Source: a bacterium (GTDB lineage Bacteria; UBP14; UBA6098; B30-G16). Taken from it: a stretch of DNA of 5,372 nt. The stretch spans positions 1 to 5,372 of the forward strand of contig JAUXEQ010000117.1 in the NCBI GenBank assembly GCA_030620455.1, written 5' to 3'. The position numbers were made by a program, and so were the translations under genes. This document shows positions 1 through 5,372 of this stretch, piece by piece (the first letter of the stretch is position 1; each line of letters starts with the position of its first letter). The notes under the pieces are model-generated. The model had not been told where the DNA came from. It did not search any database and saw only the letters and a list, made by a program, of their open reading frames with translations.

Positions 1-337
1 CCTAATATATGATAATATACATTACCTGTCCCCAATAGGAAAAATAGTTATATCTTCAACTTTTTATGGCATTCAAATATCATAAATAAGCAATTATATC
101 GTTAAACAAGGTATAAACATGCATTCAACAATCTTTCATCGCGATAAGTCCTCTTCTAATAATGAATTAATGTAATCATTTCCTATCCTTCTTAATGCTC
201 AAGTAGTCTTTTTTTGCCTGAAAAATTTTTCCTGAATCGTTATTAAATGTAGATTTTTTTTAAAAACTTTTATATTTTATTAGATAACTTAGATTGGATT
301 AAAGATTAATTAACCATTAAACTTTGAAGAGGAATAA
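1..337. other. AT-rich region without a convincing gene, upstream of the operon
   Basis: I see no supportable gene here. Stops occur often on both strands. The only open stretch touching the left edge is 27 codons in the plus frame from base 2 to a TAA at 83-85, too short and featureless to call as a gene tail. The part nearest the first gene (about 240-325) is extremely rich in A and T and is the likely place for the operon promoter, but no good -35/-10 pair stands out: TATATT at 271-276 resembles a -10 box with no good -35 partner. A perfect 12-bp palindrome made of an A-run and a T-run lies at 220-231, and a run of seven T at 209-215 has no hairpin before it. Confidence 0.6.
326..334 (+). 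promoter_or_regulatory. Ribosome binding site of the M42 peptidase gene
   Basis: GAAGAGGAA contains the purine core GAGG (329-332), which ends five bases before the ATG at 338. This is a good Shine-Dalgarno match and supports that ATG as the start. Confidence 0.75.
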
Positions 338-1384
338 ATGAATTGGAAGCTTCTTAAAGAACTTTCTGACGAACCTGGTGCTCCCGGTTATGAGGAGAAA
401 ATCAGGTCAATAATGATTAGGGAGTTTAAAAACCTAACAGATGAAATTAGCATTGACCCAATGGGAAATGTTATTGCGCATATCCCCGGGATCGGTTCAA
501 AATTAATGATCGACGCACATATGGACGAGGTTGCCTTTATCGTCAATTACATCGACAAAGAAGGCTTTATAAGAGTAATTCCACTTGGAGGTATCGACCC
601 GAAAGTATTCTATGCAGAAAGACTTATAATCTGGGGAAAACGTCCAATTGTTGCTGTTGTCGGTTCTATACCACCGCATATTACAAGGGATAAAACCGAA
701 TCCGAAAATAAACCGACTCCAATAGAAGATTGTTTTATCGATACTGGTCTCGATAACAAAACTGTGCTGGAAAACATTTCAATAGGTGATATTGTGACTT
801 TTGAAGGAAATTGTATTGAAACAGAGTTTTCATTTATCGGCAAAGCTTTCGATGATAGAGTAGGCTTATTTATTATGCTTGAATCTGCAAAGATGGCAAA
901 AGAAATAAATTGCGACCTCTTTTTAGTTGGAACTGTTCAGGAAGAAAGGGGTCTAAGAGGTGCATATACACCAGCATATACTATTGCTCCACAGTTAGGT
1001 GTCTCTCTTGAAGGTACGTTGTCTAACGATTTGCCGGGCGTTCCAGAACATAAGAAATTAGCTAGGCAAGGGCAAGGACCTGAATTAAGGCTTTCCGACC
1101 GGTCTTTTATTGCTAACCGAAAATGGATAAATTTTCTATCGGAAATTGCAACAAAAAGAAATATTAAACATCAATTGATTGCAAAAAGATTCGGTGGCAC
1201 TAATGCTGCTGTAATTCAAATATCTCGGGGAGGAGTTATTAATGCTGCTCTATCGATTCCTGTGCGATATCTCCACTCAGCTCAAAGCATTGTGAGAAAA
1301 TCCGATATTGAAAATGCAGTAGCCCTAATGTCAGCTCTTCTCGAAGAAGTGTATAAGTTTAACATAGAAACGGATAGTTTCTAA
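338..1384 (+). CDS. M42 family metallo-aminopeptidase (glutamyl aminopeptidase/endoglucanase-like)
   Basis: A 348-residue cytosolic metallopeptidase of family M42, whose members are dinuclear-metal aminopeptidases, often large tetrahedral dodecamers, that trim peptides left by the proteasome or other proteases. There is no signal peptide. The family motifs are in order: the N-terminal PGAPGYEE (residues 13-20), AHMDEV with metal ligands His61 and Asp63, KAFDDR with the bridging Asp172, VQEERGLRGA with the general base Glu202 and ligand Glu203, SLEGT where Glu225 sits at the position often held by a ligand Asp, GGTNA (286-290), and the C-terminal RYLHS with ligand His313. Residue roles are by analogy with characterised members. 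Length is normal for the family and all catalytic positions are filled, so it should be active. The ATG has a good ribosome binding site, and the start is consistent with the conserved N-terminal motif. Its TAA overlaps the next ATG by one base. Substrate preference cannot be read from sequence; some relatives were annotated as endoglucanase, which I consider unlikely here. Confidence 0.95.
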   Translation: MNWKLLKELSDEPGAPGYEEKIRSIMIREFKNLTDEISIDPMGNVIAHIPGIGSKLMIDAHMDEVAFIVNYIDKEGFIRVIPLGGIDPKVFYAERLIIWGKRPIVAVVGSIPPHITRDKTESENKPTPIEDCFIDTGLDNKTVLENISIGDIVTFEGNCIETEFSFIGKAFDDRVGLFIMLESAKMAKEINCDLFLVGTVQEERGLRGAYTPAYTIAPQLGVSLEGTLSNDLPGVPEHKKLARQGQGPELRLSDRSFIANRKWINFLSEIATKRNIKHQLIAKRFGGTNAAVIQISRGGVINAALSIPVRYLHSAQSIVRKSDIENAVALMSALLEEVYKFNIETDSF

Positions 1385-3186
1385 TGAAACATATTAGATA
1401 TATTATTTACATATTATTGGTATTAATTTCCATAGATTGTGCTGGAAAACCTAAGAAAGAAATATCTATACCCAGATCGATCGTTCCCAAACAAATTCAA
1501 CAGATTATCAGTCGTGGCGAATTCGCAGAAGCTGCTATTCAATTAGAAAATTGGCTTTCCACTTCGGACATAACTAAAAACGACTCAACACTCGTATTGC
1601 CAACTCTCGCTAAATGTTATATCGTCTTAAAAAATTGGGATAAAGCCACTCACGTTTTTAAAATACTCGAAAAAAAAGATGAGAAATTTTCATACTGGTG
1701 GAAAGAACTCTCCTCTATTACTTCCGCTCCGGAATACGGTTATTATGCTCATCGGCTGTCTGAGGAAATCAACTCAAAAGACAATGAGATTCTACCCGCA
1801 ATAAGTCCTGATGGTAAGAATCTGTTCTTTGTTTTAGAGAATAGGAAAAATCGCGATCAGGACATTTACAATTCGTCTCTAAGTATATCACAAAAATGGA
1901 CAAAAAGAAATTCTATAATATCCTTGAATACGAAATATGCCGATGCAATTTTATCGACCTTCAATAATGGAAATTCACTTCTACTATTAGGCACTTATGA
2001 CAAACATGGTATTAAATCCCCAGGATTTTCCGTATCCAATCGAACTGAAAGCGGTTGGACATTCCCCAAAACCATAAAAATTAAAGGATACAGCACCGAG
2101 AACAAATTTATCAGCGCCACAATATCTAGAGATGGAAAAACATTACTATATGCGCTTGAACGTGTCGACGGATTCGGTGATTTGGATATCTACGTTTCTT
2201 TTATGGACGATGAAGGAGTTTTCAGCAAACCGTTGAACCTTGGCAGTCAAATAAATACTCACGGAGTTGATGGTACCCCATTTTTAGCCCCCGACGCAAT
2301 AACTCTTTACTTTTCATCGAGTGGTCATCCCAACCTTGGTAACGGGGATATGTTTGTTACTCGCCGACTCGACAATACATGGACAAATTGGGAAAAGCCG
2401 AGAAATCTTGGAAAAGAGTTGAATACCATATTTTGGGATGCCTATTACACGGTTCAAGCAGATGGGAAGTATGCTTATTTTTCATCAGCAGGATACAATA
2501 CATTTGGTGGTACCGATATTTTCCGGGTTGAGCTACCGAAGGAACTTCGACCCAAATTCCCTTTATATATACGAGGTAATGTTTCGGATACTCTCAACAA
2601 CCCTCTACTTGTTAAAATAACCATTTCAAGTTCATTAGATGAAAATGCAGGATCCACAACTTCAGATAGTCTTACAGGCAGATATTCGATACAGACTTTC
2701 TCGGATCAAATATATTCACTCACCGCTTTTTGTGAGGATTTTGATACTTTTCAAGCAAAATTGAATCTGCAGATTACTCCAGAAGACACACCAATTGTGT
2801 TTGATATAAGAATGAAACCGTTTGATTTCAATGAAATGTTTGAAGCTAATAATATTTATTTCGAGTTTAACAAATGGGAAATTAAACCGGAATTTAATCC
2901 TGAATTGGAAATGCTTGTTAGAATTCTAAAAGAAAATGAAAATCTTTTTATAGAAATTTCAGGTCATACAGATTCCATAGGAACAGATGACTTTAATCTA
3001 AAACTTTCAGCACGGCGAGCACGTGCAGTTGATAAATGGCTCGAAGAAAAGGGGGTTAATCCAGAAAAAATTTCCGTAATTAATTTTGGTGAACGTGTGG
3101 CGATTGCTGATAATGAAACAGAGGAAGGAAGAGCATTAAACAGACGTGTGGAATTCAGACTTATTGAAAGAAATAACTTAAAATAA
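1384..3186 (+). CDS. PorE-like envelope protein: TPR-like, five-blade PD40 propeller, CRD-like and OmpA C-terminal domains
   Basis: A 600-residue exported protein predicted to tie an envelope complex to peptidoglycan. Residues 1-19 form a basic start and hydrophobic segment ending in SIDC (Cys19), so it may be a lipoprotein, though Asp just before the Cys is atypical. Residues about 35-100 look like TPR-type helices. Five propeller blades follow, at about 135-165, 187-220, 241-275, 294-330 and 351-385; most carry the PD40 pattern (SPDGK, SRDGK, then DIY, DMF or DIF), while the second is degenerate. Residues 393-475 resemble a carboxypeptidase-regulatory-like sandwich (SDSLTGRYS). The end is an OmpA/Pal domain with IYFEFNKWEIKPE (491-503), GHTDSIG (527-533) and LNRRVEF; Asp530 and Arg545 match the diaminopimelate-binding pair of OmpA. 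The order matches PorE (PG1058) of the type IX secretion system. It starts on the A that ends the previous stop codon, with no good ribosome binding site, which suggests translational coupling. The domain calls are strong; a type IX role is inferred from architecture only, and a general OmpA/PD40 protein remains possible. Confidence 0.93.
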   Translation: MKHIRYIIYILLVLISIDCAGKPKKEISIPRSIVPKQIQQIISRGEFAEAAIQLENWLSTSDITKNDSTLVLPTLAKCYIVLKNWDKATHVFKILEKKDEKFSYWWKELSSITSAPEYGYYAHRLSEEINSKDNEILPAISPDGKNLFFVLENRKNRDQDIYNSSLSISQKWTKRNSIISLNTKYADAILSTFNNGNSLLLLGTYDKHGIKSPGFSVSNRTESGWTFPKTIKIKGYSTENKFISATISRDGKTLLYALERVDGFGDLDIYVSFMDDEGVFSKPLNLGSQINTHGVDGTPFLAPDAITLYFSSSGHPNLGNGDMFVTRRLDNTWTNWEKPRNLGKELNTIFWDAYYTVQADGKYAYFSSAGYNTFGGTDIFRVELPKELRPKFPLYIRGNVSDTLNNPLLVKITISSSLDENAGSTTSDSLTGRYSIQTFSDQIYSLTAFCEDFDTFQAKLNLQITPEDTPIVFDIRMKPFDFNEMFEANNIYFEFNKWEIKPEFNPELEMLVRILKENENLFIEISGHTDSIGTDDFNLKLSARRARAVDKWLEEKGVNPEKISVINFGERVAIADNETEEGRALNRRVEFRLIERNNLK

Positions 3187-3230
3187 AGAGTCATATAACC
3201 ACAAAAAAATTACAGCATCAAAACTGTATG

Positions 3231-3237
3231 AAAGGAG
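3231..3237 (+). promoter_or_regulatory. Strong ribosome binding site of the TPR gene
   Basis: AAAGGAG ends five bases before the ATG at 3243, a near-ideal Shine-Dalgarno. It fixes the start of the TPR protein and its signal peptide. The 56-nt gap holding it has only a weak 5-bp inverted repeat (3211-3215 with 3224-3228) and no terminator. Confidence 0.85.
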
Positions 3238-3242
3238 TATAA

Positions 3243-4115
3243 ATGAGACTAATATTTATAACAATTTTGCTCTTATTAACGTCAATTTTTGCAAGCGAGG
3301 ATTCTAAGAAACCACCCAAGGAATTTAATGAAGCACAGAAGCTATTCGAAGAAGGTGATCTTGAGGGTGCAATTGAAATGTGGCAAAAAGCCCTCGAAAT
3401 TGCACCGAACCTTGGTGCTACATGGTTTAATATGGGCATAACACATGATATGTTGGGCGACGATTCTCTTGCAATTATCTGCTATAATAAAGCAGCTGAA
3501 CTCTCACCACACGATCCGGATCCGTGGGTATATATGGCGCAATTATATAGAAGAAATGATAATTTTAAAATGGCTCTTGTGGCATTTAATCAAGCTATTC
3601 AACGGGACAGTGAAAATGCGTTTTTATACAATTCGATGGCAATCACATACGATATCGCTGGCGAATACAAACAAGCAATTAAAGCAATAAGAAATGCCTT
3701 AAAATATGATCCTGAATATCTTAGTCTTTACTTAAACCAAATGATTATCTTCAACCATCTTGAGTGGTATGATAGCACTAAAGGAGCAGCATTCGAGTTT
3801 ATTAGTAAGCAACCCAATGAACCTATTAGCTTAATTCAACTAGGTGTTGCCTATTATGAACTTAACCAACCGGACAGTGCACTATGGGCTATCGACTCAG
3901 CGCTCACTATTTATCCTGAATTAGGCATTGCACATTATTATCGAGGACTTATTATGCTTGCGAAGAATGATAAAGAGACTGCTATAGAAGAAATAATACA
4001 AGCAATTGAATTAGATGATGCCTATAAAGAAATGGCAAGAGAAGATCCAGAACTTGAACCAATAAAAAATGACGCTCAACTAAAAGAGTTAATCTCAAAT
4101 GAAAGCGAAGAATAA
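3243..4115 (+). CDS. Exported tetratricopeptide-repeat (TPR) protein
   Basis: A 290-residue protein with a short signal peptide: Arg2, a hydrophobic core at about 3-16, and a likely cleavage after Ala17 (SIFA before SED), so it probably acts in the periplasm. There is no cysteine at the cleavage site, so it is not a lipoprotein. The mature part is almost all TPR repeats, at about 26-58, 59-92, 93-126, 127-160, 195-226 and 227-260, with a degenerate repeat between 161 and 194. Typical TPR positions are visible, for example GDLEGAIEMWQKALEIAP (38-55) and GEYKQAIKAIRNALKYDP (140-157). The C-terminus (266-284, with DPELEPI) resembles the capping segment found at the end of many TPR arrays. TPR arrays are protein-binding scaffolds; the partner is not evident. 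Lying after a PorE-like protein, it could serve the same envelope complex, but that is inference. Its last 17 bases overlap gpsA in another frame. Confidence 0.9.
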   Translation: MRLIFITILLLLTSIFASEDSKKPPKEFNEAQKLFEEGDLEGAIEMWQKALEIAPNLGATWFNMGITHDMLGDDSLAIICYNKAAELSPHDPDPWVYMAQLYRRNDNFKMALVAFNQAIQRDSENAFLYNSMAITYDIAGEYKQAIKAIRNALKYDPEYLSLYLNQMIIFNHLEWYDSTKGAAFEFISKQPNEPISLIQLGVAYYELNQPDSALWAIDSALTIYPELGIAHYYRGLIMLAKNDKETAIEEIIQAIELDDAYKEMAREDPELEPIKNDAQLKELISNESEE

Positions 4116-5097
4116 AACTGCAATAATTGGCGCTGGAGCATGGGGAACAGCATCTGCTATTCACCTTGGTCGTCTGGGGCACTGGCTCGACCTGTGGTGT
4201 TACGAAAGTAATGTCGCAGAATCAATATTAGAATTCCGGGAAAATAGAATATATCTACCGGAAGCAGTTGTTCCCCGTTCGATAACACCAACCAATGATC
4301 TTCAAAAAGCTCTTAAGAACAAAGAACTGGTTTTCTGGGCTGTGCCTACTCAGTTTTTAAGCAATATTGTCGATTTATCGCGCAAATATGTCTCGCCTAA
4401 CGCTATTCACATTTCCTTAAGCAAAGGTATTGAAAGAAAAAAAATTCGCTTTCCAATACAAATTCTTTCAGGAAAATTTGGTGATAATAGATGTGGAGTG
4501 CTCTCAGGTCCCACATTCGCAAATGAATTAGCGCATCAGAAACCCACGGTAATTGTGTGCGCTTCAAGTTCGAGCGATATTTATAACAGAATTCAAAAGA
4601 TCGTCTCAGATGAAACCTTAAGAGTATACACAAACAACGATCCATTGGGAGTTTCGCTGGGTGGAGCACTAAAAAATATAATCGCTATCGCAACCGGTAT
4701 TAGTATTGGTATGAAATTGGGAGAAAATGCTCGTGCAGGATTAATAACCCGTGGACTTTCCGAACTTGTTAGGCTTGGGAAAAAGATGGGTGCAAAAAAA
4801 GAAACCCTTTTTGGAATATCTGGACTTGGGGATATGGTTCTCACATGTACAAGTCATAAAAGCAGAAATTTTACTTTTGGGTTCAGAATTGGACAAGGTG
4901 AAAAACCGCAGGATGTCCTCGATTCAATGACACAAATTGCAGAAGGAGTATTTTCAACTGAAGGTGCATTAACTCTTGCAAAACGCTATTCAGTAGAGTT
5001 GCCGATAACCTCCGCAATTCACCAAATACTATGGGATAATAAGTCCCCTGAAAAGACTGTTATTGAACTTATGACGCGACCATTGAAAAAAGAATAG
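4099..5097 (+). CDS. gpsA: NAD(P)H-dependent glycerol-3-phosphate dehydrogenase
   Basis: A 332-residue cytosolic enzyme that reduces dihydroxyacetone phosphate to sn-glycerol 3-phosphate, the backbone for phospholipid synthesis. Length is normal for GpsA. The N-terminal Rossmann fold has the GAGAWGTA dinucleotide-binding motif (residues 11-18). Further family motifs are the SLSKGIE segment (106-112, Lys109), LSGPTFANE (135-143), GGALKNIIAIATG (188-200) with the catalytic Lys192, GLGDMVLTC (242-250) with Asp245, SRN (255-257) and the C-terminal EGVFSTEGA (282-290). Roles are assigned by analogy. The start must lie close to 4099, because the Rossmann strand begins about six residues later and no other in-frame ATG precedes it. 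The ribosome binding site is weak (AAAGAG at 4083-4088, ten bases upstream) and lies inside the TPR gene, whose end overlaps by 17 nt; this points to translational coupling. In many bacteria gpsA sits beside plsY or der; here it follows envelope-protein genes. Confidence 0.97.
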   Translation: MKAKNKTAIIGAGAWGTASAIHLGRLGHWLDLWCYESNVAESILEFRENRIYLPEAVVPRSITPTNDLQKALKNKELVFWAVPTQFLSNIVDLSRKYVSPNAIHISLSKGIERKKIRFPIQILSGKFGDNRCGVLSGPTFANELAHQKPTVIVCASSSSDIYNRIQKIVSDETLRVYTNNDPLGVSLGGALKNIIAIATGISIGMKLGENARAGLITRGLSELVRLGKKMGAKKETLFGISGLGDMVLTCTSHKSRNFTFGFRIGQGEKPQDVLDSMTQIAEGVFSTEGALTLAKRYSVELPITSAIHQILWDNKSPEKTVIELMTRPLKKE

Positions 5098-5113
5098 TAA
5101 TTTCATGATAGTA

Positions 5114-5141
5114 TTTACAAAGCAAATATATATAATACTTT
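5114..5141 (+). promoter_or_regulatory. Weak candidate promoter before the last gene
   Basis: TTTACA (5114-5119, five of six matches to a -35 box) and TACTTT (5136-5141, the three key -10 positions) are 16 bases apart. A perfect TATAAT at 5131-5136 overlaps but is only 11 bases from that -35, so at most one arrangement can be used. In DNA this AT-rich such matches arise easily, and read-through from gpsA is an equally good explanation for expression. The whole 65-nt gap (5098-5162) shows no GC-rich hairpin terminator. Confidence 0.2.
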
Positions 5142-5162
5142 AATGCAATAATTCAATTAAAC

Positions 5163-5372
5163 GTGATTTCAGATATTGATATAGAAAAAGCATTTAATAA
5201 AGGCTTTTCCGCAATAGGTGATCCTTGGAAAACCCGAATATTGCATTACAAAGCACGTGAATTAATACTTAGATGTAAATTCTCATCAACCACAAGGTTA
5301 GAAGCATATAGGCTTTTATGGTGGTTACCTGATATTTTTTCTGGAAAATACAACACAGAATTAATCTGTTCA
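5163..5372 (+). CDS. Start of an unrecognised protein, cut by the right edge of the window
   Basis: An open frame of 70 codons from a GTG at 5163 to the last base of the window without a stop. The in-frame TAA upstream is at 5133-5135, and there is no in-frame ATG, so GTG (or a rarer start close by) is the only reasonable start; no good Shine-Dalgarno precedes it. In sequence this AT-rich, 70 codons without a stop is unlikely by chance, and the other two plus frames are soon interrupted. The product begins ISDIDIEKAFNKGF and has DPW at 20-22, a basic helix-like stretch (YKARELILRCK, 29-39) and an aromatic RLLWWLPDIF (50-59). There is no signal peptide. I recognise no family from this fragment. 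It reads in the same direction as gpsA, 65 nt behind it, and may belong to the same operon. Confidence 0.6.
   Translation, partial: MISDIDIEKAFNKGFSAIGDPWKTRILHYKARELILRCKFSSTTRLEAYRLLWWLPDIFSGKYNTELICS

Noticed and set aside
1..85. Open plus-strand frame of 27 codons from the left edge to a TAA at 83-85, possibly the end of an upstream gene
   Set aside because: Too short to support in AT-rich DNA, and the translation has no recognisable C-terminal motif.
69..128. Eight-base direct repeat GCATTCAA at 69-76 and 121-128
   Set aside because: Two copies of an 8-mer in a few hundred AT-rich bases are not beyond chance, and flanks do not match; no third copy was seen.
610..843. Antisense open frame of 77 codons inside the M42 peptidase gene
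   Set aside because: It lies wholly opposite a well-conserved enzyme gene and its product looks like a shadow of it.
2438..2657. Short open frames on both strands inside the propeller region
   Set aside because: They overlap propeller blades with clear PD40 motifs in the main frame and have no features of their own.
2964..3194. Antisense open frame of 76 codons opposite the OmpA-like domain
   Set aside because: It is opposite a strongly conserved domain and is rich in Ser and Arg, as expected of a shadow frame.
3211..3228. Inverted repeat TACAG/CTGTA between the second and third genes as a terminator
   Set aside because: The stem is only 5 bp with an 8-nt loop and no T-run follows; it sits directly before the ribosome binding site.
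3218..3690. Open frames on both strands over the first half of the TPR gene
   Set aside because: The TPR frame has a signal peptide, a strong ribosome binding site and repeats; the others have none.
4403..4844. Two antisense open frames opposite gpsA
   Set aside because: They are opposite the catalytic part of gpsA, overlap each other, and show no family motif.
5110..5139. Inverted repeat AGTATT/AATACT after gpsA as a terminator
   Set aside because: The stem is 6 bp, nearly all A/T, with an 18-nt loop and no following T-run.

Overview
The window is a stretch of AT-rich bacterial chromosome with one tightly packed, same-strand gene cluster. It starts with about 337 nt of very AT-rich DNA without a convincing gene. 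Four complete plus-strand genes follow: an M42-family metallo-aminopeptidase (338-1384), a large multidomain envelope protein (1384-3186), an exported TPR-repeat protein (3243-4115) and glycerol-3-phosphate dehydrogenase GpsA (4099-5097). A fifth, unrecognised gene starts at about 5163 with GTG and runs off the right edge.

The spacing suggests one operon. The first two genes share one base (TAATG), the TPR gene follows after 56 nt with a strong Shine-Dalgarno, and gpsA starts 17 nt inside the end of the TPR gene. No convincing intrinsic terminator separates any of them. The 65 nt before the last partial gene are AT-rich and could hold a weak promoter, so that gene may or may not belong to the unit.

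The most informative gene is the 600-residue protein at 1384-3186. Its order of domains is an N-terminal signal/possible lipoprotein segment, a short TPR-like helical part, five PD40/WD40-like beta-propeller blades, a carboxypeptidase-regulatory-like beta-sandwich, and a C-terminal OmpA-like peptidoglycan-binding domain. That is the architecture described for PorE (PG1058 of Porphyromonas gingivalis), a peptidoglycan-associated outer-membrane part of the type IX secretion system. No other type IX component is visible here, so the link rests on architecture alone.

The AT-rich composition, the PD40-OmpA architecture and the exported TPR protein suggest a Gram-negative member of the Fibrobacteres-Chlorobi-Bacteroidetes (FCB) group or a related candidate phylum. 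The clear Shine-Dalgarno sequences before two genes argue against typical Bacteroidia or Flavobacteriia, which mostly lack them. This placement is inference.

Functionally, the cluster mixes envelope architecture (PorE-like protein, exported TPR protein) with membrane lipid precursor supply (GpsA) and cytosolic peptide turnover (M42 peptidase). I see no mobile element, CRISPR array, RNA gene or defence system.
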